DNA of 64,000 nucleotides from CADEED01 sp039931065 (GCA_039931065.1 JBDTSP010000010.1:62001-126000); one strand, 5' to 3'; positions 25,699 through 34,908 are shown, counted from the first letter of the stretch. The notes: a model not told the origin generated them from the sequence alone. A program made the numbers and translations.

Positions 25699-26235
25699 CT
25701 ACTGCAGCGTGGGCAACTGCGAGATCGTGCGGGCCTCGCCCTCGAGCGGCGCGGCGCGCCACAATGTGAAGCGCTGATTCACCGGCGACGCCATCGCGCT
25801 CGCGATGTTGCGGTGGTCGAATCCGGGTAGTTTGCTCAGGTGCGAGAGCAGATCGTGTTTGGTAGCCAGCTCCTGGCCGACCAGCACTCCCGCGGCGCCG
25901 GCGCCCGCGAGTACGAAGAAATATTCCTCGGACAGGCTTACGCCCTGGGTCATCACGATGGAGACCTCGCGCAGCTCGTTCCAGCGGATGTATTCGCTGT
26001 CGCCGCGCGCCAGGCGCCGCAGCACGCCGTCATCGGTGATTTGCAGGTTTTCGCCGCGCTTGCGCAGCTCCCAGGTGAGCAGCCAGGGCTCGAACGCGAA
26101 GATCACGAAAAACGTGAACGCGATTCCCGGCAGCCACCAGCTGGTGATGTTCACCCACGCCGGGTAGAACGACAGCAGCGCAACCGCGAGGGATGCCGCG
26201 ATCCACACGCGCCTCATGGAACTCGTGCCGGCCAT
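25699..26235 (-). CDS. Membrane protein with PH-like domain, function unknown
   Basis: A 178-residue protein with two close transmembrane helices near the N-terminus (VWIAASLAVALLSFYPAWV and WLPGIAFTFFVIFAFEPWLL), then a cytoplasmic region (ENLQITDDGVLRRLARGDSEYIRWNELREVSIV) resembling bacterial PH-like domains of the YcxB type. It starts six bases after the YceI stop, so it is probably the last gene of the cytochrome b561-YceI unit. No enzymatic motif is seen. An alternative start lies at 26217. Confidence 0.65.
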   Translation of the reverse strand: MAGTSSMRRVWIAASLAVALLSFYPAWVNITSWWLPGIAFTFFVIFAFEPWLLTWELRKRGENLQITDDGVLRRLARGDSEYIRWNELREVSIVMTQGVSLSEEYFFVLAGAGAAGVLVGQELATKHDLLSHLSKLPGFDHRNIASAMASPVNQRFTLWRAAPLEGEARTISQLPTLQ

Positions 26236-26241
26236 CGCTGA

Positions 26242-26862
26242 CTACTTGGCTGCCCTGGTCAGCGCGACCTTGTACTGCAGCTTCACCTCGTCGCCGACCC
26301 ACTCGGTGGTTTTCCAGTCGCCCTGGCCGACGCCGTAGTCGAGTCGCTTGATCACAGTTTCGCCCGAGATCACAGCGCCCGTCGCCGTGGTCTTGATGTC
26401 GAGCGGCAGCTTCAGATCCCGGGTCACACCGTGCAACGTGAGTTTGCCGACCGCCTCGATGCCCTTGGCACCCTTGGCGAACGAGTTCGCGGTGAATCGG
26501 GCGGTGGGAAATTTCTTTGGATCGAGCAGATCGGCGCCGGCGAGCGTGTCGTTACGATCCTTGTCCTGCGTATCGAACGAGCCGGTCTGCACCGTGACCT
26601 GCAGCGAACTCGCGGCAAGGTTTTCCTTTTCGTAGCCGAGCTCGGTGACGAACTGCTTGAATTCGCCCTGGTTCTCGGCACCAGCCTGCATGAACGAGAA
26701 GTTCAGCTGGCTGCCGGCCGCTGCCTGCACGTAATGGGAAACACCGGCGGCGTTGGCGGCCGGCGCCGCGACGGGTGGCGCCTGCGCGGGGGGTTCAGCG
26801 GCGGAGCAGGCGGCAGCACCCAGCGCGGCCACCGCGGTCAAGGCGGCAAGGTAGTTGGTCAT
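26242..26862 (-). CDS. YceI-family periplasmic protein
   Basis: A 206-residue exported protein with N-terminal signal (MTNYLAALTAVAALGAAAC; possibly a lipoprotein). The YceI lipocalin-like fold is indicated by LNFSFMQAGAENQGEFKQF, DLLDPKKFPTARFTANSF, VGKLTLHGVTRDLKLPL and DYGVGQGDWKTTEWVGDEV. These bind isoprenoid-type lipids such as polyprenyl quinones in characterised members. It starts five bases after the cytochrome b561 gene, a very common pairing; an upstream GTG at 26871 is possible. Confidence 0.88.
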   Translation of the reverse strand: MTNYLAALTAVAALGAAACSAAEPPAQAPPVAAPAANAAGVSHYVQAAAGSQLNFSFMQAGAENQGEFKQFVTELGYEKENLAASSLQVTVQTGSFDTQDKDRNDTLAGADLLDPKKFPTARFTANSFAKGAKGIEAVGKLTLHGVTRDLKLPLDIKTTATGAVISGETVIKRLDYGVGQGDWKTTEWVGDEVKLQYKVALTRAAK

Positions 26863-26867
26863 GGGTC

Positions 26868-27419
26868 TCACTTGACGCCACCGAAGGGCAACATGCGCTT
26901 CAGTACGTCGTTCTTGTCGATGAAATGATGTTTGAGCGCGCCGGCGATGTGCAGCGCCGCGACGATCACCAGCGCGGCGAACAACAACTCATGCAGGTCG
27001 TGTGTGAGGTGGTAGACGCCGTCGTTCTTGCCGACCAGGTTCGGGAACGCGAACAGGTTGAACCAGCTCACGGAATACGTCTTCGCCGACGACATCAACC
27101 AGCCGGTGATCGGCATCGCGAAGATCAGCCCGTACAGGAGGACGTGCGAAATTTTCGCGAGCAAACGTTCCCAGGGTTTGGTTTCCGCGCGCAGATCGGG
27201 AACGGGATTCATCCAGCGCCAGACTAACCGGATGATCGCCAGCATCAGGATCGTCATACCGAAGGACTTGTGATAACCCAACGCCTTGAGTTTCGCGAAA
27301 CCGGTCAACGCCTCCGCGCGTTCGGCGATGATCCATTGATTGATGATCAACAGAACAATGAGCCAATGCAGCGCCTTCGAAAGCGCGCCCCAGGAACCTG
27401 TCGTGTTGCGAAAAGTCAT
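26868..27419 (-). CDS. Cytochrome b561 family protein
   Basis: A 183-residue four-helix di-heme membrane cytochrome. Heme-ligand histidines are in LSKALHWLIVLLIIN, KALGYHKSFGMTILML, KISHVLLYGLIFAMPITGW and LHELLFAALVIVAALHIAGALKHHF, matching CybB. It exchanges electrons between the quinone pool and periplasmic or membrane partners (superoxide oxidation in E. coli CybB). Divergent by 63 bases from a YceI lipoprotein and upstream of a second YceI gene. Confidence 0.9.
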   Translation of the reverse strand: MTFRNTTGSWGALSKALHWLIVLLIINQWIIAERAEALTGFAKLKALGYHKSFGMTILMLAIIRLVWRWMNPVPDLRAETKPWERLLAKISHVLLYGLIFAMPITGWLMSSAKTYSVSWFNLFAFPNLVGKNDGVYHLTHDLHELLFAALVIVAALHIAGALKHHFIDKNDVLKRMLPFGGVK

Positions 27420-27482
27420 GCCGCGTAAGCTAGCCGCTGCAAAGGGGTCGGGTCAAAGCCACGGAAGAGAGAGGCACACGAC

Positions 27483-28202
27483 ATGAGTACGATTTCCGCG
27501 GGATCCGGTTCCCGGCTTGTTATTGCGAGTTTCGTGTTATTGGGACTCGCCGCGTGTCAGACAAGTCCGCCGGTGGTGAACACGCCGCCGCCCGCGCAAC
27601 CGGTTGCCGACTCCACGGCGATTCCAGCAGGTGCGCACGAATACAAGATCGTGGCCGAAGAATCGCTGCTGCAGATCCTGGTATATCGCGGCGGTGCGAT
27701 GGCGCGGCTGGGGCATAACCATGTGATCGCATCGCATCACCTGTCGGGGAGCGTTTTCTTGACCGACGATCTGGCGCAGAGCCGTTTCAACATCGAGTTT
27801 CCGGTCGAAGAACTCACCGTCGACGAGCCCGTGATGCGCGAGAAGGCGGGTGCGGATTTTCCGCCCGGCGTGCCGCAGAGCGCGCGAGACGGCACGCGCA
27901 AGAACATGTTGTCGGAAGCGCTGCTCGATGGCGCGAATTATCCGTCAGTGCGTCTGCGCGCTACCGAGGTGGTGGCGGCGGGCGAGAATTTCGAGGTGGA
28001 CGTCGAGATCTCGCTCAAGGATCAGGTGCACCACGTGCGTGTGCCGATGCAGGTGGGGCGCAAGGATGGGGTCATCAGCGCGAGCGGCGAGTTTCCGCTG
28101 CGGCAGTCGGAGCTTGGATTGAAACCGTTCAGCGCTGCGATGGGGGCGTTGTTGGTTGTTGATGAGATGAGGGTGCGGTTTGAGGTTATTGCCGGGGGAT
28201 GA
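27483..28202 (+). CDS. YceI-like lipoprotein
   Basis: A 239-residue lipoprotein with signal and lipobox LLGLAAC followed by a proline-rich linker (SPPVVNTPPPAQPVA). The YceI-type domain is recognisable in LQILVYRGGAMARLGHNHVI, FNIEFPVEELTVDEPVMREKAG, ANYPSVRLRATEVV and FPLRQSELGLKPFSAAMGAL. GAGAGAGG precedes the ATG. It lies back to back with the cytochrome b561-YceI operon, so the group probably handles the same lipid or quinone ligand in the periplasm. Confidence 0.8.
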   Translation: MSTISAGSGSRLVIASFVLLGLAACQTSPPVVNTPPPAQPVADSTAIPAGAHEYKIVAEESLLQILVYRGGAMARLGHNHVIASHHLSGSVFLTDDLAQSRFNIEFPVEELTVDEPVMREKAGADFPPGVPQSARDGTRKNMLSEALLDGANYPSVRLRATEVVAAGENFEVDVEISLKDQVHHVRVPMQVGRKDGVISASGEFPLRQSELGLKPFSAAMGALLVVDEMRVRFEVIAGG

Positions 28203-28313
28203 GGGGAGAGGGGAGGGGGGAGTGGGGAGAGGGGAATGGGGAATGGGGACAGGCACCAATTTACGGACGTAAATTGGAGCCAGTCCCCAGCCAGTCCCCG
28301 GCAGTCCGTGTAA
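28203..28313. repeat. G-rich tract plus GGGGACAGGC inverted repeat
   Basis: The gap after the YceI lipoprotein starts with about 48 bases of almost pure purine with many GGGG runs (28201-28249). A hairpin follows: CCAATTTACG (28256-28265), two bases, CGTAAATTGG (28268-28277), a perfect 10-bp stem inside an imperfect outer stem GGGGACAGGC / GCCAGTCCCC (28246-28289). Further CAGTCCCC copies follow. This matches the RAYT-type palindrome style seen at 46805. It could also terminate the convergent transcripts. Confidence 0.6.
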
Positions 28314-30371
28314 CTAGCGGCCCAGTTCGCCTAGCAATGCATCTGCGCCGTAAACTTTCGAGAGCGCTTCCTTGATGATCGCCGGGTGCACGGCTACGGC
28401 GCGGCTCTTCTCGTTGTCGAACCAGTACGTGTTCGAGATCGAATGAATGTTGCCGTCGAACAGCAAACCCACGATCTCGCCTTTTGCATTGATCAACGCG
28501 CTGCCGGAGTTGCCGCCCACGATGTCGTTGTTGGTCGACAGGTTGAACGGCGTGTTCATGTCGAGCTTGTCCTTCACGCGCAGCCAGCTGTCCGGAATGC
28601 GGAACGGATCCGAACCGGTGGCGCGCTCGAAGGCCCGCGCCAGGCGGGTGAAGGGAGCAATGGGCTTGCCGTTTTCAGTCCAGCCCTGAACGGTGCCCCA
28701 GTTGAGGCGCAGCGTGAACGTTGCATCGGGATACACGCTCGTGCCAAGCGCAGCGAAACGCGCCTTCGCGAGCCGCTCCGTGCCGGAACGGATCGGCGCC
28801 TCGACGCCGTCATCGTAGGCTTTGCGAATTGCGCGGCGACCGGGCTCGATCTCGCGCGCCATCACGATGAACGGATCGGTCGACTCCGCAATCGCCTTCG
28901 AACCACCCTTCCACAACGCGAGACGCACGGCCGGATCGGCCAGTTTCGTTTCGCCGACGAGCCGCTTGGCGAGGCCACTGGGCGACTCCTTCGACAGCAA
29001 CTGCTGCACGACCTCATGATCGGGCCCCAGCCATTCGCGCATGCGTTCGAGGCCCATGCTCAGACGCAGGATCTCGATCTCGGGGTAGACAGGCAGCGAT
29101 GCGCCGAGCTGCTGCTCGATACGTGGCAGTTCGCCGTCGGTGAACTCACGCAGGCGTTCGCCATTGGGCTTGTCGCGTTCGGCGGCGCCGCGCACCAGCA
29201 GGCGCGCGAAGCCCGCGAGCCGACCCGGGAAGCCGGCGCCGTTTTCGATGTACGCCAGCGGCTGCGACATCGTGCTTTCCACGGCGAGTCCGGCCTCGAT
29301 GTCCTTCCAGGGGTCGCCGAGCTCCTTCTTGAGCGCCGGACTTGCGGCGATCTTCTTCTGCAGCGCCTGCTGCTCGGCGGTCTTGGCCGTGACCAACGCA
29401 TCCTCGTTGAGCGCATCAAGTTGCTTGCGGCGCACCTTGATGCCGTTTTCGAGGTTGTTGAGCAGGGCGGCGGCGATGCGCTCGTTCGTCGGGCTTTCGG
29501 TCGAGAACTGGATCAGCCGGCCGCGGTACTCGGAGTTGCGCAGCAACCATTGCGGGATGTCGACGGCGCGCTGCTGCTTGAGCTGCTCCACGGTGAGCAG
29601 GCGGTCGGTGGAACCGGGCAGGCCAGATACGAACACCGCCTCGCCGGCCGACGGGCCCGCGAAGTTGAACTTCATGTAGTTAGGTGTGGAGACGGGTTTA
29701 CCGTCCTGGTAGGCGCGCAGCACGCCCATGTCGATGTTCCAGCGCGGAAACTGGAAGTTGTCCGGGTCGCCACCGAACGAGGCGATGGCGGCTTCGGGCG
29801 CGAACACGATGCGCAGGTCGGTGTAACGCTGGTATTTGTACATCCAGTACTGACCGCCGTCGTACAACGTGACGGTTTCACACTTGAGCTTGCTCGCCGC
29901 CTCGCAATCGCTCTCGAGCTGCGTAAGCGTTGCCTTGCGGATGTCATTCGCCGCCATCTCCGGCTTGCCGGCCGTCGCGGCGTTCACGCTCGCGGTGATG
30001 TCCTCGGTGACGGTGAGAACATCCGCGAGCTGCGTCTGGCATTTCTTTTCCTCGTCACGGCTCTTCGCGAGAAATCCTTCCTCCACCAGGCTTTTCTCCT
30101 TCGATGAGAGGTCGGCCAGGCACGCTTCGACGCAATGATGATTCGTGAGAATCAACCCTTCCGCGGAAACGAACGAGCCAGTGCAATTTGCAAGTCGGAC
30201 GGTGGCGGTGCGCACCCGATCGAGCCAGGCCTGGTCGATGTTGGTCTTGAGCGCCGCATTCGCCTTGGCGAACGGAAAGCCATGGAAGGTCCACATGCCC
30301 TCGTCGGCTTTCACCGGCGAGCAAAGGAAGACCATCATTGCGGCGAGCGCTGCGTAGACAGATCGAATCAT
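28314..30371 (-). CDS. S46 family peptidase (dipeptidyl-peptidase 7/11-like)
   Basis: A 685-residue exported serine exopeptidase that removes dipeptides from oligopeptide N-termini in the periplasm. The signal peptide is AALAAMMVFLCSPVKADEG. The chymotrypsin-type triad is visible: His in ILTNHHCVEAC, Asp in FGGDPDNFQFPRWNIDMG, Ser in DIVGGNSGSALINAKGE. WTFHGFP and the C-terminal SRAVAVHPAIIKEAL are family features. Whether it prefers acidic (DPP11) or broad (DPP7) substrates cannot be decided without alignment. GGAG lies about ten bases before the ATG. Confidence 0.92.
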   Translation of the reverse strand: MIRSVYAALAAMMVFLCSPVKADEGMWTFHGFPFAKANAALKTNIDQAWLDRVRTATVRLANCTGSFVSAEGLILTNHHCVEACLADLSSKEKSLVEEGFLAKSRDEEKKCQTQLADVLTVTEDITASVNAATAGKPEMAANDIRKATLTQLESDCEAASKLKCETVTLYDGGQYWMYKYQRYTDLRIVFAPEAAIASFGGDPDNFQFPRWNIDMGVLRAYQDGKPVSTPNYMKFNFAGPSAGEAVFVSGLPGSTDRLLTVEQLKQQRAVDIPQWLLRNSEYRGRLIQFSTESPTNERIAAALLNNLENGIKVRRKQLDALNEDALVTAKTAEQQALQKKIAASPALKKELGDPWKDIEAGLAVESTMSQPLAYIENGAGFPGRLAGFARLLVRGAAERDKPNGERLREFTDGELPRIEQQLGASLPVYPEIEILRLSMGLERMREWLGPDHEVVQQLLSKESPSGLAKRLVGETKLADPAVRLALWKGGSKAIAESTDPFIVMAREIEPGRRAIRKAYDDGVEAPIRSGTERLAKARFAALGTSVYPDATFTLRLNWGTVQGWTENGKPIAPFTRLARAFERATGSDPFRIPDSWLRVKDKLDMNTPFNLSTNNDIVGGNSGSALINAKGEIVGLLFDGNIHSISNTYWFDNEKSRAVAVHPAIIKEALSKVYGADALLGELGR

Positions 30372-30760
30372 TGGAGAAACTCCGTGAAATGCTGGTGCCG
30401 CCGATACGGTCTATGGGCGGATTATCGCTACTTTCGCGGGTGCGCGCATGGGCGGAATGCCGCGCCGTCCTCTCGCCTCGGCGCGCACCGCGCGGGGCGG
30501 CATGATTCGCGGTCGATTCGAGAGTCGGCAGAAAATCCCGGGACGTGCGGTGGCGCGCCTTCCGCTCGCGCCGGGTCACCAGGCCCGGCAGCTCCGCCCC
30601 TATCTATATGCCGCCTGCATCACGATCGGCCTGCTGGCATTCGTAAGTTTTTTTCAAACGTAGCTGGTGAACGTCAGTCCGCAGTAGCCGGCGCTGTGCC
30701 CGGCCAGCGAGAACCTCGCGATGCTCGTGTTCGCAGTACGGCTCGCAAGCCGCGCCCGGA
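30372..30760. other. Intergenic region with at most one small frame
   Basis: A 389-base gap between two minus-strand genes. The only structure I see is a plus-strand frame from ATG 30502 to stop 30663 (53 residues) whose N-terminal part is Arg-rich and whose end is hydrophobic (PYLYAACITIGLLAFVSFF). Its ribosome site is weak and its codon pattern unremarkable, so I do not call it as a gene. No terminator, repeat or RNA signature was recognised in the rest. Confidence 0.4.
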
Positions 30761-31480
30761 TCAATCGACCGCGTTGATCAGCAGGAGATTGGTGCCTTCG
30801 GGCGCCTCGAGCAATGCGCTATGGCGCGGGTCGAGGCCGCGCGGCAGATCCGCCGACATCTCGCAGCCGAGCGCGCGCAGACGCTCGATGCGCTCGCCCA
30901 TGTCGGGCGCGGCGAACACCAGCATCGGCATGTCGAGTGTGCGCGGACGGTGCACGGCAAGATCGACGTGATCGCTGGTCATCGACATGCGCAGGTATGG
31001 CGTTTCACTTTCGTCGAGCGCGACGAAGCCGAGCGGCTCCCAGAATTCACGCATCGGCTGGAATTCGCCGTACGGCAGACTGAACTCCGCGAAGTCGCCG
31101 CACAGCGAACTCTCGCCGCGCTCACGCTCGCCGGCGAAATGGGTCCGGGCTTCCTGCACACGCACCGCCTGGCCGGACGGATCGAAAAACCCGAGCTCGT
31201 TGAAGGCATCGTCACCGACGCGTTTCCACGCGAGCTCGATGCCGTGCTTCTCGATGGCATGTGCGTGCGCCGCCACGTTCGCGTGAACGTACGTGATCGT
31301 CGGCGACGGAAACTTGAACTGGTGCAGGCCCAGAAACAGTTTTCCGTCGGTCATGACGCCGTACGGGTACTGCCAGGTGTCGGTGGTGCCGCAGTGCGTG
31401 AAGCCGAGCCGCTCGTAGAAAGCGACCGACTCCGCGATGTCGGGCGTCTCGATGCTGATTTCGTGGAACTTTCCTAACAC
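30761..31480 (-). CDS. Two-module VOC (glyoxalase-like) family protein
   Basis: A 239-residue protein with two tandem vicinal-oxygen-chelate modules: the first from MLGKFHEISIETPDIAESVAFYERLGF to GFFDPSGQAVRVQEA, the second from DFAEFSLPYGEF to LLEAPEGTNLLLINAVD. The substrate is not identifiable. The start is GTG at 31480, overlapping the stop of the upstream MFS transporter by 7 bases, so it is the last gene of a four-gene operon (dienelactone hydrolase, gabD, transporter, VOC). That setting hints at a role with aromatic or lactone catabolism. Confidence 0.8.
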   Translation of the reverse strand: MLGKFHEISIETPDIAESVAFYERLGFTHCGTTDTWQYPYGVMTDGKLFLGLHQFKFPSPTITYVHANVAAHAHAIEKHGIELAWKRVGDDAFNELGFFDPSGQAVRVQEARTHFAGERERGESSLCGDFAEFSLPYGEFQPMREFWEPLGFVALDESETPYLRMSMTSDHVDLAVHRPRTLDMPMLVFAAPDMGERIERLRALGCEMSADLPRGLDPRHSALLEAPEGTNLLLINAVD

Positions 31481-32676
31481 TGGCGCGGAATTCTACGCGA
31501 ATTTTCCAGCGCGTTGAGCCCGACGACGCCGACGCCGGTCACCCCTGCGCCGACTACACAAAACCACAAAGCCGGCTGCCAGCTGGTCGCCGGCGCGTAT
31601 CCCAGGGCCTGGATCGCGAGCGCCGATAATGCGAGCTGCGAGAAACCGAAGATGCTCGACGCGACGCCGGTGTAATTCGGCGACAGGCGAATGCCGTGTG
31701 CGATGACGTTCGGCAACGTGAGCCCCTGGCCAAATGAAAACACCATCATCGGCGCGAACACGAACAGCGGATGTGTGTAGCCCAGCAAGACCAGCGCCAG
31801 AGCAAGCAGTGCGCCGACGAATTGCAGAGCAAGGCCCGCGTTCATTTGAGCGGCGATGTTCTTCTGTGTGCCCGAGACCGACACGAGCAGGTTGCCGCCG
31901 AAAAAACCCGCGGCAAGGAACAGGTAGTAAAGGCCGAACTGGTCGGCCGGCAGATCCATCACGGTTCCCATCACGAAGGGTGCGATGGTGATGAACACGT
32001 AGAACAGCGCGTAGATGAGCGCCGCCTGGAGCACGTACCCGACGAATGCGGGCCGCGCGATGACGGCGCGCGATTCATGCCACAACACCGCGAAGCTGTG
32101 CGAGTTCGCATTGGCCGCACGTGTCTCCGGCAGCCACGCGAAACAGGCCGACGCGATCGCGGCCGTGGTGGCCGCGAGTATCAGGAATCCGGAACGCCAG
32201 CCCAGATAACGGGTGATGAGTCCACCGGCGTAGGGCGCGAGCGCGGTGCCGAGCACCAACGCCATCGTGAGGATGGCGTACATGCGGCCGAGATCGCGCT
32301 CGTGAAACAGATCACTCACGCTGGCGCGCGAGACCGTGATGCCGGCGCCGCCGGCGGCGCCTTGCGCCATGCGTGCCAGCACGAACCAGCCCATCGTGGG
32401 TGCGACGTAACAGAGCAGCGCCGCCACGCCCGACAACGCGACTCCGCCGATGAGGATCGGGCGGCGGCCGAATCGATCCGCCAGCGGTCCGGACACAAGC
32501 ACGCCGACCGCGAACGCGACTAGATAGATCGTGATGGTGAGTTGCGTGGCGCTGGCGTCCACGCCATAGAACTCACCGATCTGCGGCAGCGCCGGCAGCA
32601 ACAGGTGATTCCCGATCGAGCCGATCGCGCTGCAAGCCGCCAGCAGCGGAATCAGATGGCGCGCACGTACGCTCAT
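31474..32676 (-). CDS. MFS transporter, Bcr/CflA-like
   Basis: A 400-residue, 12-helix major facilitator protein. MFS signature after helix 2: VSGPLADRFGRRPILIGG. Helix 4-5 region FVLARMAQGAAGGAGITVSRASVSDLF and LAPYAGGLITRYLGWRSGF resemble the drug-resistance Bcr/CflA group. It starts 12 bases after the gabD stop and overlaps the VOC gene, so it is part of the same operon and may export or import a substrate or intermediate of it. Specificity is unknown. Confidence 0.88.
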   Translation of the reverse strand: MSVRARHLIPLLAACSAIGSIGNHLLLPALPQIGEFYGVDASATQLTITIYLVAFAVGVLVSGPLADRFGRRPILIGGVALSGVAALLCYVAPTMGWFVLARMAQGAAGGAGITVSRASVSDLFHERDLGRMYAILTMALVLGTALAPYAGGLITRYLGWRSGFLILAATTAAIASACFAWLPETRAANANSHSFAVLWHESRAVIARPAFVGYVLQAALIYALFYVFITIAPFVMGTVMDLPADQFGLYYLFLAAGFFGGNLLVSVSGTQKNIAAQMNAGLALQFVGALLALALVLLGYTHPLFVFAPMMVFSFGQGLTLPNVIAHGIRLSPNYTGVASSIFGFSQLALSALAIQALGYAPATSWQPALWFCVVGAGVTGVGVVGLNALENSRRIPRQC

Positions 32677-32688
32677 GCGTGCGTCCGG

Positions 32689-34143
32689 TCAGATGCCGCC
32701 GACGCAGATGTACTTGAGTTCGGTGAATTCCAGGATTCCGTATTTCGACCCTTCGCGTCCGGTGCCACTCTCCTTCATGCCGCCGAAAGGCGCGACTTCA
32801 GTGGAGATGAGGCCCGTGTTCAGCCCGACGATGCCATATTCGAGCGCCTCGGTGACCCGCCATGAGCGAGCGAGATCTCGCGTATAGACGTAGGCGGCGA
32901 GTCCGAATTCGGTGTCGTTGGCGAGCCGGACGGCTTCCTCATCGGATTCGACGCGAAACAGCGGCGCGACCGGGCCGAAGGTTTCTTCCTTCGCCAGGAT
33001 CATCCTGGTGTTGACGTTGGTGAGCACGGTCGGCTCGTAGAAGGTGCCGCCGAGCGCGTGCCGCTGGCCGCCGGTTGCGACGGTTGCGCCCTTGGCCTTC
33101 GCATCCGCGATGTGGGCCTCTACCTTGGCGAGCGCCTTGGCGTCGATCAGCGGGCCCTGGTCGGTCTCGCCCTTCAACCCGTCGCCCACGCGCAGCTTCT
33201 GCACGGCCGCGATGAGCTTGTGCGTAAACGCGTCGTAGATCTTCGAGTGCACGATGAAGCGGTTCGCGCACACGCAGGTCTGCCCGGTGTTGCGGTACTT
33301 GCTCTGGATCGCGCCGGTTACTGCGGCATCGAGGTCGGCGTCCTCGAGCACCAGGAACGGTGCGTTGCCGCCGAGCTCGAGCGCGACCTTTTTCACGGTG
33401 CTGGCGCATTGCGCCATGAGTAGTTTGCCCACGGCGGTGGAGCCGGTGAACGACAGCTTGCGCACCTTGTCGTTGCCGGTGAACTCGCCGCCGATCGCGA
33501 TGGCATCGCCGGTGACCACGTTGAATACGCCCGCGGGAATACCGGCGCGATGCGCGAGCTCGGCCATCGCGAGCGCGGAGAACGGCGTCTGCGGTGCGGG
33601 TTTGATGACGATCGGGCAACCCGCGGCGAGCGCGGGCGCAGCCTTGCGCGTGATCATCGCGGCCGGGAAATTCCAAGGCGTGATCGCGGTGACGACGCCG
33701 ACGGGCTGGCGCAACACCAGGATGCGTTTGTCCGGCTGGTGACCCGGAATGACGTCGCCGTAGATGCGTTTGCCTTCCTCGGCGAACCACTCGATGAAAG
33801 AAGCGGCGTAGGAGATCTCGCCTTTCGATTCCGCCAGCGGTTTGCCCTGCTCGGCGGTCATGATGATCGCGAGGTCATCGATATTGGCCATCATCAGCTC
33901 GAACCAGGCGCGCATGAGTTTGGCGCGCTCGCCGGCGGTCTTCTTCGCCCACGCGGGCATGGCGGCGTGCGCGGCCTCGATGGCGCGGCGCGCTTCGGCG
34001 GCGCCCATGTTGGGCACGCTGCCGAGCGACTCATCGTTGGCGGGGTTGCGGATCTCGGTAGTTAGTCCGGAGGTCGCTTCCGCCCATTCTCCGGCGATGA
34101 AGCCACGTTCCTTCCACAGGGTCGGGTCTTTGAGCTTGATCAC
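32689..34143 (-). CDS. gabD: Succinate-semialdehyde dehydrogenase (NAD(P)+)
   Basis: A 484-residue aldehyde dehydrogenase of the GabD type. Catalytic motifs: VALELGGNAPFLVLEDAD (general-base Glu) and YRNTGQTCVCANRF (nucleophile Cys followed by a second Cys, as usual in GabD). FTGSTAVGK and ITPWNFPAAMITRK are cofactor-binding stretches; AEQGKPLAESKGE and the ending GREGSKYGILEFTELKYICVG are typical of succinate-semialdehyde dehydrogenases. Its ATG overlaps the dienelactone hydrolase stop (ATGA). A closely related aldehyde as substrate is possible. Confidence 0.88.
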   Translation of the reverse strand: MIKLKDPTLWKERGFIAGEWAEATSGLTTEIRNPANDESLGSVPNMGAAEARRAIEAAHAAMPAWAKKTAGERAKLMRAWFELMMANIDDLAIIMTAEQGKPLAESKGEISYAASFIEWFAEEGKRIYGDVIPGHQPDKRILVLRQPVGVVTAITPWNFPAAMITRKAAPALAAGCPIVIKPAPQTPFSALAMAELAHRAGIPAGVFNVVTGDAIAIGGEFTGNDKVRKLSFTGSTAVGKLLMAQCASTVKKVALELGGNAPFLVLEDADLDAAVTGAIQSKYRNTGQTCVCANRFIVHSKIYDAFTHKLIAAVQKLRVGDGLKGETDQGPLIDAKALAKVEAHIADAKAKGATVATGGQRHALGGTFYEPTVLTNVNTRMILAKEETFGPVAPLFRVESDEEAVRLANDTEFGLAAYVYTRDLARSWRVTEALEYGIVGLNTGLISTEVAPFGGMKESGTGREGSKYGILEFTELKYICVGGI

Positions 34144-34811
34144 TTTCTCTCCATTTGCGCGGTCAGGAACGTGTGTGTGCGCTCGAGCGCCAGCCGGGCG
34201 CTGGCGGCGTCATAACTGCCACGTTCCTCGCAGTTGAAACCATGGTCGGCCGGGTAGAGGTGGAATTCGCCCGTGGGGTCGGCGGTGCGTATCTTCTCGA
34301 CGTCGGAGGCCGGGATATATGGGTCCCGGTCGCCGAAATGGTAGAGGACCGGGCGGCGCGGCGATTTCGCCAGATGTTCCTTGATCTGGCCGCCGTAGTA
34401 GGACACCGCGCAGGAAATCGGCAGCTCGCCAGCCGCGAGATAGGCGAGGGTGCCGCCCCAGCAGTAACCGACCACCGCGACCCGTCCGGCATGTTTGACG
34501 ACGTTGATCGAAGCGCCGAGGTCCAGCAGGGTCTTTTCCTTCGGGATCTGCAGGCGATACCCGCGTCCTTCCTGGGTTTCCTTCTCGGAATATCCGAGCT
34601 CGATGCCGCGGCGGACACGGTCGTACAAACAAGGCGCGATCGTGACGTAACCCGCGGCGGCGTAGCCGTCCGCGACTGCGCGGATGTGATGGTTCACGCC
34701 GAAGATTTCCTGCGCAATCACCACCGCGCCGCGCGCCGGCCCCGTGGGAGCCACCAGCCAGGCGTTGAATTCATGACCGTCGCGGGCCATGAGGGTCGTG
34801 AATTCACCCAT
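34140..34811 (-). CDS. Dienelactone hydrolase family protein
   Basis: A 223-residue alpha/beta hydrolase with the Cys-type nucleophile elbow VVGYCWGGTLAYLAA, the acid in YHFGDRDPYIP and the His in YPADHGFNCEERGSYD, so the Cys-Asp-His triad of dienelactone hydrolases is complete. First gene of the operon with gabD, an MFS transporter and a VOC protein; stop and next start overlap by 4 bases. It could open a lactone ring in an aromatic degradation route, but many family members have other esters as substrates. Confidence 0.88.
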   Translation of the reverse strand: MGEFTTLMARDGHEFNAWLVAPTGPARGAVVIAQEIFGVNHHIRAVADGYAAAGYVTIAPCLYDRVRRGIELGYSEKETQEGRGYRLQIPKEKTLLDLGASINVVKHAGRVAVVGYCWGGTLAYLAAGELPISCAVSYYGGQIKEHLAKSPRRPVLYHFGDRDPYIPASDVEKIRTADPTGEFHLYPADHGFNCEERGSYDAASARLALERTHTFLTAQMERK

Positions 34812-34908
34812 TGGAAGCGGCTCCGTTGATGAGAGGTGCGCATTGTACGGCGAGCCGTGGGGACGGCTTCTACCTCAAAGGTATTATTCGCCGCGTAAGG
34901 AGAAGCCC

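Noticed and set aside
28201..28249. Purine-rich GGGG runs as a G-quadruplex regulatory site
   Set aside because: The composition allows it, but the tract is downstream of both convergent genes, so no regulatory role can be supported.
30502..30663. 53-residue frame with hydrophobic end
   Set aside because: Weak ribosome site, Arg-rich random-looking N-terminus and no recognised similarity; mentioned only as part of the intergenic region.
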